Shown one piece after another: positions 37,179 to 48,394 of a stretch of DNA of 64,000 nucleotides (positions are counted from its first letter, which is position 1; every line of letters begins with the position of its first letter). A program made the position numbers and the translations under genes. Under the pieces are notes generated by a model. That model searched no databases. It saw only the letters and a program-made list of their open reading frames with translations, and had not been told where the DNA came from. Source of the DNA: Vesta saturnalis (lineage: Eukaryota; Arthropoda; Insecta; Coleoptera; Lampyridae); the NCBI GenBank assembly GCA_036346205.1, contig JARFJB010001945.1:307501-371500 (forward strand), written 5' to 3'.

Positions 37179-38699
37179 TTATAGATCGATTGTATGTGTA
37201 ATTTCTGCTGTAGATAATTTTTTCTGTCCACTTCTTCTTATGTTCATTTCTGCGTTCAAGCATTCTATTTCATTTTCAAAAGCCTTCGTTCTTCTGTACA
37301 TTTGAATATAATTAAGTTGCAACTGTTTTTGATATTTTAGAACCTTTTCCTTTTCTTCTGCCCATATTAACCTTTCATTTTCAAAATATTTTCGTTTAAT
37401 TTCCATTTCCTCTTTTAATTTACTAACCGCCATATTTTCGGTAAAATTTGATTTTATGCAAAAGTTGGCCATAAGTTCCTGCACTTCTTCTTCTTTACTT
37501 TTAATTGATATACAGTGAACCTTTTCAACGTCTTCCTGTAATCTATTATCGAAATCAGAAATAACGTAATCAGTGTGTAAATGGTGAGCGTTTTTATCGT
37601 TTTCAGTACGTTTTTGAAGTTCTTGCTTCAACGCTGCTATTTGTACGTCCTTTGTGTTCACTGCTGCTCTTAAATTATCTAGTTCCTCGTTATTTATATC
37701 AAGTACCTCTCTAACGTCTCTATACTCATTCCTTAATTGTAGCAACTCATGACCCCTAGTAGTTTGATCATTCTAAAACAACAAATATTTAAAATATAAA
37801 ATTAGTAAAGAAACATGTACCTGGTAATCTTTTAATTGTGACTTAAGTAAGGATATTTCCCCCGTTTTTTGGCATAAATTCCATTCCGTTTCCTCTAATC
37901 TCTCCCTTAACATTATAGCTTCCTGTCTTAGCCTCTCACTTTCACAGTTGGCTTTTTGGGCATCTCCACCTAATCTTTTTTTATCCTGCTGTAATTGGTA
38001 GGTTTGCATCATTAACATTTGCTCCAGTTTGAGCGCTTTTTGTGCTATTGTCCGCAACCGATTTTCATGGAGACTCTTTAACCTCCGTAATTCCCTTTCC
38101 CAAACCCTTTCCTTTTCTTGGTATACACGAAAAATTACTTGCTCGTTATGTTCCATAGTTTGTCGTAAGTAAGCAAGTTCTGAATCACGATCCCTTAAAG
38201 CCGCTTCTAATTCAGACACACCTGAATCAGATGGTGATGGAGTTAAATCTAGGAGAGACCCGCCTACACCAGATAACCGATAAGACGATTTATTTCTGTT
38301 AAAAATAACATTAAGCAAACAACTAATATAATTAAATTTTATTACGTTAAAGTACTGTCTGCGGTAGAAACTGGTGACTTTCGTACACTTTCTAAACTGT
38401 CGTAGGAAGTAATTTTTTGAGGTAGAGATGTAAATGTCATTGAAAGTGGAGGTGAAGATCGAATTGATTGGCAAGAAGATCGTAATTTTCGATCTAACGA
38501 GTAATTGGAATTTGGTGTAAAATGTTTATGGTCGTTGCCACCTAAAATTTTATAAAATTATTATTTTATAATAGATAATAGTTGATATTATACGTGTTAA
38601 AATTGGAGTAGAACCATAACGTTCACCTTCTAATCCGAACCTACCAGACGGTGACACTCCAGCTGGACGAAACGCAATCGGTCGAATCACAACTCTACC
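37179..38699 (-). CDS. LZTS (leucine zipper tumour suppressor, Fez1-domain) family protein, 3' exons
   Basis: Cytoskeletal coiled-coil scaffold family related to vertebrate LZTS1-3. Minus-strand exons: 38699-38594, 38541-38346, 38295-37821, 37772-37179; all are GT-AG and phases agree. An alternative donor at the GAAG/GTGAAC site (about 38620) would shorten the first. The third exon carries LTPSPSDSGVSELEAALRDR, DSELAYLRQTMEHNEQVIF, RVYQEKERVWERELRRLKSL and CQKTGEISLLKSQLKDYQ, the family hallmark. The last exon continues the coiled coil (NEELDNLRAAVNTKDVQIAA) and ends THTIDL. The visible part has 456 codons plus stop, in open frame without lesions. Further 5' exons, including the start, were not resolved. 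The gene converges on Ir25a across 20 kb of repeats. Confidence 0.9.
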
Positions 38700-39197
38700 C
38701 TGAAATTACAACAAAAAATGAAATTATAAAGTAATCATGTGTAATTTATTTATGTAAGTTTTCTTCAGACCGTCTACAAGAATAAGTATGTCAGACGAGC
38801 AGCATCGCCTTGATTGTTTGACCCTATGGAGCTCATGTAACTGCCTGCTGGGTTTACAATGAATGGTAAACAAATTTCAAAGAATACCGTTAAGTATTAA
38901 TGAAGTGTGTTCTATGCAGTGGTGATTGCGATTACAACATTACATTGTATGATACACCAAAATAAATCGAATTGGATATATTTTTGTTCTATTTTTGACT
39001 TTTGTCGCATTCTTCAGATCTTAGTGATAATGACTAGAAAGGGTGTGTATTTTAATAATAAGTACATCCTGGACTGCAATTCAAATCAATCATGGTTGAT
39101 TACTATTGCTCCCAAAAATTGTATTTATATTGACAGTTGTCCTTCAAATAATTAGTAGTATGAAATGTATTTATAAAAGTCAATATACTTTTATGTA

Positions 39198-39248
<51 letters not shown>

Positions 39249-39847
39249 GTTATTACCTAGATTTTACCTAATACCTACTTTTAACAGATTTACGTTGGCG
39301 CAAACTTTATGTATCAGTGATTTGAAATGATTACCATTAACACCAATCAAATTGATTTATATCATCAATTGATTTGAAATTAAAGAGCATGAAAGTGAAT
39401 AGTTGAATGATATGTAAGTATATTGTGTTTCCTAACTATTAATTGTATTATGGAAATATAAACATTCATAAGTTAAGGTCAAATTACTAATCCTGCATTG
39501 TTTTATACTTGACCTTGCAAAGACATATTGGTTATGAAATTAACATTATAACACAAATTTATTCGTTCATTAGTTTATATATTTGTTATAAATTTGTGCA
39601 ATAACCGCCCCCAACACTCCAAATACAGGATGTGCTAAAAATGATAAACTTAATTACAATTTATATGTTTTGTTATGAACGAATAAGTTCAAAAGTAAAT
39701 ATGTAATTAAACTTTTTATTTATGTATTTAATAAAATTAATAATAATTTTTAATTAATCACAATTTAATTACACTAATTACTTATTACAAAAAAGTTCAT
39801 GCAATACCTATATTGGATTTCAAATGTTCGTTCTGAACTTTTTTATG
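38700..39847. other. Upstream intron or flank of the LZTS gene, AT-rich
   Basis: No further LZTS exon is recognised. The frame at 38907-39155 (+) has no recognisable motif. A (TA)n array lies at 39200-39246, and the left end of a mariner-like element begins at 39850. Confidence 0.5.
39200..39246. repeat. (TA)n microsatellite
   Basis: About 23 TA units 600 bp left of the nested element block. Confidence 0.97.
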
Positions 39848-40312
39848 TATCAGGTGTTTGATTAATAGAGGTAACCCACTGTATCTCAGAAATTATTTAT
39901 CGTACAACTTAGGGAAACTGATCTGTATAACAATGAGAAACTGCTGGAAATTATTTTTAAGTTTCATACTCCAACAATAGAGGGCATAGTTCACAATAAT
40001 AACAAAACCATCATTTTTCTATAATAAATGCACAGTACTAGTACCACTAAATGTAAATATTCGTAATCAGATCATTTTACGTAAGTTTGCTCCAGTACTT
40101 TTTCTTTTATCTTGTAATATAACTGGTAGGGGTGGGTGGGAAAGCTGACTCAATAAAACAGTTATAACTTTTGTGCTATAACTTTTGTGCCGCTTTAAGG
40201 ATTTTGACAAATTTAATATCATTTGAAAAATAAATATATTAACAATAAACAACAATTAATTCCGTAACAAAAACAGCAAAAATAAACTACATTGACCTAG
40301 AAAAGTAACAAT

Positions 40313-42478
40313 CAGTGTTGGAATCGCGGGAATGCCCGGGTATGCCCAGCATGCCCAGCCCTCGCAGGGACACACCTTGCCCAGTGATATGCATATTTAA
40401 AAAATCTTCGCCTTTGGTAATATCAGTGGTCAATTACAATAAGTGAGGGTCTATTATTATTCAGGTTCATCGCAACAAAATTTACAAACACCGCACATCT
40501 GCTTCACACACAAAGGCTTTCTTGATGCAAAGTCATGCTGACAGAACTCACAATGTCCCGGAACTGTTTGAAGACCAGCTTTCAAAAAACTTTGTTTTAA
40601 CAACTAGGACATTTAACTAAGCTTATGCAGTTATAGTTATAGCAGCGTGGACAACATTCTTCAACTGCAAGAAGAAAACGGTTTAGAAGTTAGTCAAATC
40701 TTGAGATCGCACAATTCCGAAAGTTAACTTCATTTATTGCCAGCGAAATGCGAAAACGCCTTGGCAAACATTGTCAAGTTACTCGGCCACACCTGGTAAT
40801 CATGCTTGATGCAAGCATGATCCGTGATAATCTACTTACGTGATGATTTCTGCAAATCGGTTGAAAACATATTTTTGAGCTTAGTTGATCTCAATGGATG
40901 TGAAACTGCTGAACATATAACAAATTCAGTGTTGAAATCTCTCCAAGAATGTGGTTTCAACAAAGAGCTATTAAAAAAAACCATGACAGGAATTGCGACG
41001 GGGCATCCAATATGACTGGAAGTCATTCAGGAGTTACAACTCGAATAACAAGAAAAAATTCCATTGATAAATCCGTTTCACTGTGTTGCTCATCGCTTGG
41101 AACTTGGTACTAGTAATGTTCCTAAATATGTGACTGCAACCACTTTGAAATATTTATATCAGAAATTCATAATGTGTACTTGATGTCGCCAAAGTTTCGC
41201 GAACAACTTGAAAAAACGATCGAAAAATTAGAAAAGCAAATTATGAAAATTGGCCAGATCTTCAGCATACGTTAGGTGGAATCTTCAGCGAGAACTGTCA
41301 ATACTGTATGGAAATGCCATCCTGTTCTTGCGCAGCATTTCATGGTCTGCTCAATGGATCCTCATTTGACGTCCTCAGTTCGGGCAAAATTTAGTGGTCT
41401 TCACAAGTAACTTGCTTCAGAAGTATTTGTGAGAAATCTGGCGTTAATAAAAGAAGCTTTACAAGAACTTTCCAATTTGTCAGTGAAACTTCAGAGACAA
41501 TCTGTAACAGTTGTCGATAGATAACGTTGAATCAAGCAAACTGTGGATATCTTCAAAAAGTACAAATAAGAGGGAGGGCCAAATTACAACATGTTTGTGA
41601 AATCTTTAATTACCATCTATAAGATGATGAGGAAATTGAAGTGATATTCAAAGGTATTTCTGTGAGCTCAGCAACATCACATCGACTTGAAATTGTTCGC
41701 TCAAATAAACCAAGCTCTAATCGATAATATTAGCAACCGCTTTCCAGATGGCTGCATCGTATTGTCAATCCATTATATCGTGAGTATTGGCCAGATAGCG
41801 CCGACGAACTAATTTTGTTTGGTCTTCATTAATTGAATCAACTTGCCAAACAACTGGGATGTTCAAAAACGCACCAAGCTTTTAGATGAATATCGAGATT
41901 GGAAAAGCTGTCCGAAATTGAAAGGTGCTAGGCTTGAAAAGATGCTTGTCCAAGTTGAAACTCTTCCAGTTTCAACCGCTGAACGTGAAAGAGGCTTCTC
42001 ACTCATGAACTTAATAAGAACGTTGCTTCGTAATCGGCGTTCAATAGAACATGTCAGTGATTTGGTATTTTTATTTCACTTAATGGTCCAGAGCTACTTG
42101 AGTGGGATCCACTACCATACGTTCGTAAATGGATTAAAGCTGGAAATAAGTTCTCCGCCGAATGTAAAACCGGACCGGCAAAGAAAGAACAAATTAAGAA
42201 CAAGGCAATTTCTGTATTTATTTTGATTTCATAAATGTTATTGTGGTGCTAACTAAATGTCGTAAAAAGGATGCTGTGTAATTTTGATTTTTTAATAACA
42301 TGATTTTAGGTTTCTAAACAATATTGTAATTGTTTTGGTGTCGCGAGCTCTGGAGCTAAACTTTATTGCTAAATGGCAAGAAACCCCCTCCCCTGGTCAA
42401 ATTACCCTCTGCCACATATGGGTGCCCTCTTGGAAAAAACTGGGCCTACTTTGCCTTCGACACGCAATTCCAACGTTG
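40313..42478 (+). mobile_element. hAT element with perfect 8-bp target duplication
   Basis: Left end CAGTGTTGGAATCGCG and right end, read outward, CAACGTTGGAATTGCG form short hAT-type inverted repeats. GTAACAAT immediately precedes the left end (40305-40312) and immediately follows the right end (42479-42486), an exact 8-bp target-site duplication diagnostic for hAT. Both termini are GC-richer than the surroundings. The interior carries a decayed plus-strand hAT transposase. Confidence 0.93.
40440..42226 (+). pseudogene. hAT transposase (KIAA1586/ZMYM-like branch), decayed
   Basis: Pieces in order: SHTKAFLMQSHADRTHNVPE; IIYLRDDFCKSVENIFLSLV and DLNGCETAEHITNSVLKSLQ then ECGFNKELLKKTMTGIATG (RNase H-like fold around the second catalytic region); FHCVAHRLELGT (conserved CxxHxLxL-type block); and at 41843-42226 the C-terminal dimerisation segment LPVSTAERERGFSLMNLIRT followed by RRSIEHVSDLVFLF. 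Multiple stops and shifts are present. I place it in the branch whose host relatives are annotated KIAA1586-like; the superfamily call is firmer than the branch. Confidence 0.82.
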
Positions 42479-42489
42479 GTAACAATAGG

Positions 42490-42880
42490 CACTAAAAACA
42501 CTGCTCGAAATATTTTCCATCTTTTTCGATGCAGATATTTAATCTCCACGTGGTAGAAAAGACAACTTCTCTACTTGCAGGTCTTGTCTGAAAAACGAAA
42601 TCTTTAATTCGGCCCCAAAATCTAACACAGCAAGGTCGGGAATATGCTACCTCTTCTTATCCATCTATACTCATATTGTTAATTTAAAAAATGCATCACT
42701 TCATTTCTAAAGTGGGCTGGACAGCCATCTTGTTGTATCAACATATTTTATATGTAAGGAACACCTTCTAATAATATAGGTAATTCATCTCCTAAGAATC
42801 TTAAGTAAGGCTCGCCATTTAAATGTTCATCAAAAACAAACGGGCCTATACGTTTACCATCTAAAATCCTACACCATATG
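42490..42880 (-). pseudogene. Mariner-like transposase, C-terminal half, of the outer element
   Basis: Minus strand from 42880: IWCRILDGKRIGPFVFDEHL, NGEPYLRFLGDELPILLEGV, IQQDGCPAHF with the second catalytic Asp, RWIRRGS, then after a deletion and frameshift PDLAVLDF and WGRIKDFVFQTRPASREVV, ending ICIEKDGKYFEQCF and a stop near 42492. This matches the C-terminal half of the DD41D-type transposases at 9.6 kb and 12.3 kb. The N-terminal half is missing because BEL integrase begins at the junction near 42880. Confidence 0.85.
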
Positions 42881-42884
42881 GGGT

Positions 42885-45800
42885 GATTGAAAAGATATAA
42901 ATTTCCAGGTTATATTAAACTGTGAAAAATATGCCTTAAATTTATGATTGTCTAACAATCGATTTATTTCAAGATCAGTTGTCTATTCGCACCAGCAAAA
43001 TTTGTTACGTTGTCCGAATAAACTGTTTTGCAAAAACCTAGTCTCGCTATGAATCTCTTAACCGCGCTCAAAAGAATCTACTGTTAATTCTGTGGCAAAT
43101 TCTAAATTAACTGCCTTACTGGCTAGACAGACGAATATGCACATATAGGCTTTAATAAATTTCCAGTGTCTCCGTTTTCCATCCTTTATTAAAAAGAGAC
43201 CTGGGTAGTCTACACCCGAAACAGAAAAAAAGCCGTGATGGCGATACACTAGATGAGGGTAGTTGACCCATTTTTTGACAATGAAAGCCGGGTTTGGCTC
43301 TAAAACAAGGAACACATTTTCGAATCACGCTTTTTACAGATTGCTTTCCGTTTAACGGCCAAAATTTTTGTCTTACGGAAGATAATGTGGCTTGAGGGCC
43401 AGGATGGAAATTGCGTATATGTTCGTATTGTGTGATAAGATAAGTAAAAGGATGCCTTGACGGTAATAATATCGAGTGCTCATGATCATAAGGCAATTTA
43501 GACTTTTGAAGTCTTCCTCCGACGCGAATAATGCCGTCCTTATCAAGAAATGGACTCAATGCTGCGAATTTACAATCTGGTGCTACTACATGATATGAGC
43601 TTAAGTCGTTGCTAAAGGACTCCGTTTAGGAAAGAAGTACAAGTTTTTGAACGCTGCAAGCAAGCTCCGCTGCGTTAAAGGACCAATATGTTTGTTTACT
43701 TGAATAGCTCTTAAATTATGAATAAACCTAAGACAATATGGAAACGTGGGCTGAAGCTTAACAAAGCTTGAAAGTAGAAAGAAAATGCCATCAGGCTCAA
43801 CGATGGTAGCGTGTATTGAGATCCTTGATCGCTTAAATTCTAGTATGTCCGTACTTGTGCGCCCGTAATTTGATATATGGCAATTTGGTGCCATGATTCA
43901 GTTGCAGTAAGTTGTTAAATAGTGGAAACCTTATTGCAGACAAATGTTTGCCAAGTTTGGGGATGCGAAGATATTCAGGACAGCACTATTGTGGAATTTG
44001 TCCACATGTATACGTCCTCAAAAGGTAAGTCTGATATTTTTATGGTTTTATTGATTAACTGAGCCAATAACGTTGCGCCGCACAACTCTAGCCCAAGAAG
44101 CGAAATTATCTTTAAAGGTGCTACGCGAGATTTGGCATATAGTAAGCTAACCTTTATTTTGTCCCCAAATTGTGACCTGATATATATCACTGCGCGATAA
44201 GCGCATTCGCTTGCGTCACAAAAACCATGCACTTGTATGCATGTCGATTTGGAGAGCAATACGTGTCTAGGTATGGTAAATACACTCACTTTAGTAAGCT
44301 GTGCGAAAAACTACAACCACATTGTGTGCAAATCGGACGGAAGTGACTCGTCCCAGTCGAGATTTAATTGCCAAAGTCTTTCCAGTATGATTTTTGCCCG
44401 AACAATTGCTGGACCTAATAACTCTAACGGATCAAATATTTGCGATGTGTAGGATAGTATGGTTCTCTTTGAAACTTTATCACCAAAACGACCTACTACC
44501 CCGCTGTTATATTCGAAACTAAGTGGAATTCCAGGTAATCCCTAGAGTTTTCATGTTTTCGTTATCGATAATAACGTAATGTGTAATGGACTCGCTGGCT
44601 TCCATATCTAAAACGCGAGGATCGTTAGAATTAAATTTTCGAAGTTGAAAACCTGCATCGCTTAAAATTGTTGTGATATTAGCCCTTAAAGTTAGTAATT
44701 CAGTGACATTGTCTGCTCCGGTGGGTAGATCGTTAACGCAAAAATCATTGATAATCACTTTGCCTTCTGTAGGAAATTTTTCAGAATTATCCAGAGCTAC
44801 TTGTTTTAAACACCGCGTGGCCAAACAGGACGCTGGCGCCGTACCGTAAGCAACGGTGTTCAATTGAAAATGATTTACCTCCGCATGCTCATTATTTCGC
44901 CACACAATTCTTTGCAAATTTCGATGGGCGTGGTTTACCCTTACTTGCCGATACATTTTTGCTATGTCGCCAGTTAATACCACGTTATGTTTCCGAAACC
45001 TAAGTATTATGGCAAAAAGCTCGTTTTGAACTACCAGTCCGACCTTTAATACGACGTTTAATGAGAGACCGGATGTAGTTTTGGCCGATGCGTCAAATAC
45101 GACGCGCAGCTTGGTAGTTACATAATCTTGCTTTTCTACCCCATGATGCGGTAAGTAATTTGATTCGGGATTAATACGCGTCATGTGACCTAAAGATTCG
45201 TATTCGTTCAAAAAATCGTGATATTGTTTTTTAAGCCGATGGTTCCTTTGTAATTTTCGCTTAATAGCGTGTAATCGTTGAATAGCAATGTGTTGGAAAG
45301 ATCCAAGTTCTGAATAATTGTTATGAAGTGGCAATTGTACGACAAATCTGCCTGAGCCATCGCGACGCGTATTTTGTACGAAATCCTATTCGCACTCTAG
45401 TTCTTCTTTATTATACAATACACGTGGACCAACGTCCTCTATTTGCCAAAAACGTTCTAACTGCTTTTGTATATCCGGATTAGCTGACAAGGAATATGAT
45501 TGTGCCCCTCTTTGTTGTGGTTTGGCATGTGTCCGGATATAACCCACCCTAATTTAGTTCTTTGTATCACGGGTTGGTTTTGACCTAATTTGATTTGACC
45601 AATAAACAGATCGAAAAATATGCCAGCGCCCAATAATATATCGATTCCTGCTAGCTGATTAAAATTAGGATCTGCGAGTTTAATATTTTTGGGTATATTT
45701 AAACTCTTCATGTTAAAATATTGCTGTGGTATAATGTCAGTAATCTTATCTAACACTAAACACGATAATTTTGCAATGTATTCATTAATTAACGACTTTA

Positions 45801-45920
45801 TTTTGAGCTGTGCTTGTTCTTTAATGCTAGTAGTAGTTTGACTAATACCCGATATTGACAAGTTTATTTTGGTAGTACGTATGTTCAACCGAGTGATTAA
45901 ATCCTTTGTGGCAAAACATG
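42885..45920 (-). pseudogene. BEL/Pao pol: protease, reverse transcriptase, RNase H and integrase
   Basis: 45457-45888: retroviral-type protease region (NQLAGIDILLGAGIFFDLFI, then RTKLGWVISGHMP). 44519-45334: reverse transcriptase (TTKLRVVFDASAKTTSGLSL, VLTGDIAKMYRQVRV); the catalytic box reads FCVNDLPTG where relatives have YVDDLLTG, so the first Asp is Asn. 43975-44289: RNase H region (VHGFCDASECAYRAVIYIRS). 43152-43559: His-Cys integrase domain and TLSSVRQKFWPLNGKQSVKS. 43058-43315: integrase core (KFIKAYMCIFVCLASKAVNL). Then SDNVTNFAGANRQL near 43000 and truncation near 42885. The replaced RT Asp plus stops make it inactive. Confidence 0.88.
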
Positions 45921-45921
45921 A

Positions 45922-47293
45922 CTACGAGCCACTGTCCAGGATTGCACGACATTGAATACGTTTGTTATTTATTGAATAAACATACATGGATGCTGTAGGC
46001 AATACTACGTAAGAATTGGCTTGTGATTGTACTAAATTCGAGCTAACATTAAGAAAACTGCTAGATCCAGCATCTTGTAGCACCGGTTTATGATCATCAC
46101 CGGCATTACTTGATCTTTCCTGAGGTGTTTCGGAATTATTTTGGGTATGAGGTGTTTGCGTTACGCCTCTGTGATGATCCAATTGTGATCCTATGTGAAT
46201 AAATGTGTGATGCCTTTTTTGACAGGTTTTACAAGAAGTAGACTTGCATTTGGTATTAGAATGACCAGCGCGTAGACAATTAGTACAAAGTCTAAGATGC
46301 TTCACCTCAGAAAATCTTGTGTTTATTGGTATGTCCAAAAAGTTTTTACAAGAGTAAATAAAATGCGTCCCGTTACAAAGATAACAATGGATTTGCATTG
46401 GATGAAAAGTGCCAAAATGTTTTTGTATCTGCGTATTTTTTATTTGCAGTATTGTACTCATTAGTGTTTTTGCTGTCAATTGATTCAAGCAAATTACACC
46501 GTTCAATAAGAAATGTTGTGATATCTGTTACTTTAGGATCCTTTTTTTTTAATATAGTTTTCCCACTCTTTTCTTATATAACTTTTGAGTTTTTCCGCCA
46601 ACAAACGTATTAAAATCGTGTCCCAGTATTGAACTGATTCGTCTACGTTTTTTAATTGTCCACAAAAGATCGCAAAGAACCGTACGAATCCTTTGTAATA
46701 TTCGGTAGTTTAATTATGCTGTTGATATGTGATGCTATAATAGCCTTAGTATTTTTAAATCTTTCCGATAAAAGCTCCCAAGCCATATCATAATTCGAGT
46801 TTGATACCGATAAGGAACTAATTACAGTGGCAGCTTTGCCTTTTAAACATGCTTGTAAATAATAATATTTTTGAATTTTTGGTAATTGCGGGTTATTGTG
46901 TCATAATCACAACAAAATTCAGGTACATTTATTTGTGGTAGTTTGACATTAAACTTAGTTGCGTATGCCTGTGTGTCTGAAGTGCTGCTAACGTTGACAG
47001 GGATTAAATTCTCCGCTGATACCGCAGTTTATTGCGCTTCGGCCAAAATTGCTTTAGCGAGCCCTACGTAGTCTAAATATTTTGTTTCGAATTCGTCACG
47101 CTAAGCTTTCTTCGTCTGAATTACATGCATATTCGATGTCCGTTTCCACAGAGTCAAATTCGGAATAATTTTCGGAAATCATATCGAGACGGGTTTTTAA
47201 TTGCTGTATAGACTGTGTATTATGATCAAATGTTTCCACAAATTTGCAAAATTTTGTTAAACGACCCCTTTTTAACTCGTCTGATTCAGACAT
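45922..47293 (-). pseudogene. BEL/Pao gag region with zinc knuckles
   Basis: Start at 47293 (MSESDELKRGRLTKFCKFVE), the N-terminal region of BEL gag. After shifts the frame 45922-46506 carries CYLCNGTHFIYSC and CTNCLRAGHSNTKC (the latter a perfect CX2CX4HX4C knuckle), then SCKTCQKRHHTFIH. It ends at the protease active-site motif ILDSGS, where a stop intervenes. The middle of gag (46500-47090) is shifted among frames. Confidence 0.82.
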
Positions 47294-47299
47294 TATTTA

Positions 47300-47652
47300 T
47301 TTAAATAAATTAAATTAGTAATAAGTTAGTAACAATAATAATATGTTTGTAATAGTGCGTTGATGCTTGTTTAAATAACGTCATTTAACGTTTTACGTGA
47401 AGATGTTATGTTTAATTCTTAAAAGACACGTGGTATAGTATTTAAGATAATTGATACTATTAGTAATTTGTAAACTGCTGCGTAACATGCGAAAACCCAA
47501 TCTCAAACAACGTAATTATGATTATATAAATTTAGTATTATAACACTAGAATTAGACCCAAATTATAGATATTTAACGAGGTAAGTATGTGATATAGGAA
47601 TAAAGGACTGACCCTTTTTAACCTCCACTACTTGTGTGCTGCTGATTTTCCA
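47300..47652. other. BEL 5' untranslated leader
   Basis: AT-rich sequence between primer site and gag start, without a frame. Confidence 0.6.
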
Positions 47653-47670
47653 ATCCGGCTCGAAGGACCA
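47653..47670 (-). other. BEL/Pao primer-binding site
   Basis: On the minus strand TGGTCCTTCGAGCCGGAT lies one base after the 5' LTR. It matches the TGG-start, GGTCCTTCGAGCC-type sites usual in BEL/Pao elements. Confidence 0.75.
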
Positions 47671-47671
47671 A

Positions 47672-47893
47672 TGTTTTTCTGTTCGCTGTTCGCTTTATAT
47701 TTTTGTTGTAGTATTTGCTGATGAAAAATAATATACACAGGGTATCAATCAATTTGATTTATTCTCACATTTACATATAACGTGGTTTTAACGTGATCGT
47801 TATTGGGGTTATGTACGTCCGAATCTACTTGCTGCGCAGTACTTGTTACTTTTTTTACCTGATCACCTACGCCTCTCTCGTATCCTCGCCACA
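47672..47893 (-). repeat. BEL/Pao 5' LTR (about 222 bp)
   Basis: Read on the minus strand it starts TGTGGCGAGGATACGAGAG and ends GAAAAACA (TG...CA), immediately before the primer-binding site. It contains AATAAA within its middle. No second copy was found, as expected if the 3' end of the element is lost. Confidence 0.75.
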
Positions 47894-48394
47894 CTAACCA
47901 AGGCGGAAACTATTCAAAATTTGAAATTAAAGGGTGATGCTCAACTTCTTCTATTGTGATATGACTTTGTTACAGAAAAAAAGAAACAAATAGATATTGA
48001 AACATTATTTTATTCTACAGAGTCGTGTGGTGATGTAACGTTTATAAATCTACTAGATAGTTTGATATGGCGGCGCATGCCTCGCTCTTTTCTTGACAAT
48101 GACCAACAAATGAATTAAATTACTTTACATTTAAGAATACCTGATATCTGGACGCCTAGTAGATTATGTAAAATTTTCAATTTACTTAAATATAAAACTC
48201 GATCCCGTAGTATACCTATTTTTTCTCGTATCGTTTTTTACCATTTTTTTTTAAATTTGTTCTTTCAAGTAAATGATATTTGAAAATTCCCAAAAAAAAA
48301 TTGAAAAATAACAATTATTCAAATAACGCCACCTAGCGATCGTTAAAAAACCGGAATAAAATTATGATATAATATTATATTAGGCATTGAATTC
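47894..48394. other. Unassigned interior sequence right of the BEL LTR
   Basis: This lies between the BEL 5' LTR and the right inverted repeat of the outer mariner-like element. The N-terminal half of the outer transposase would be expected here but is not recognisable. A short plus-strand stretch (STESCGDVTFINLLDSLIW) looks protein-like but is not identified. Confidence 0.45.

Larger units (their letters stand above)
42880..47893 (-). mobile_element. BEL/Pao LTR retrotransposon, 3'-truncated
   Basis: Minus-strand order: 5' LTR (47893-47672), primer site, gag with zinc knuckles, protease, reverse transcriptase, RNase H region, integrase. The integrase is cut at NITWKFISFQSPHM near 42885, where mariner transposase begins. 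There is no 3' LTR in the remaining sequence down to 42480. Coding is split by many frameshifts and stops. Confidence 0.9.

Noticed and set aside
47960..48130. N-terminal half of the outer mariner-like transposase right of the BEL LTR
   Set aside because: Neither strand shows the expected HTH blocks. The protein-like STESCGDVTFINLLDSLIW is on the opposite strand and unidentified.
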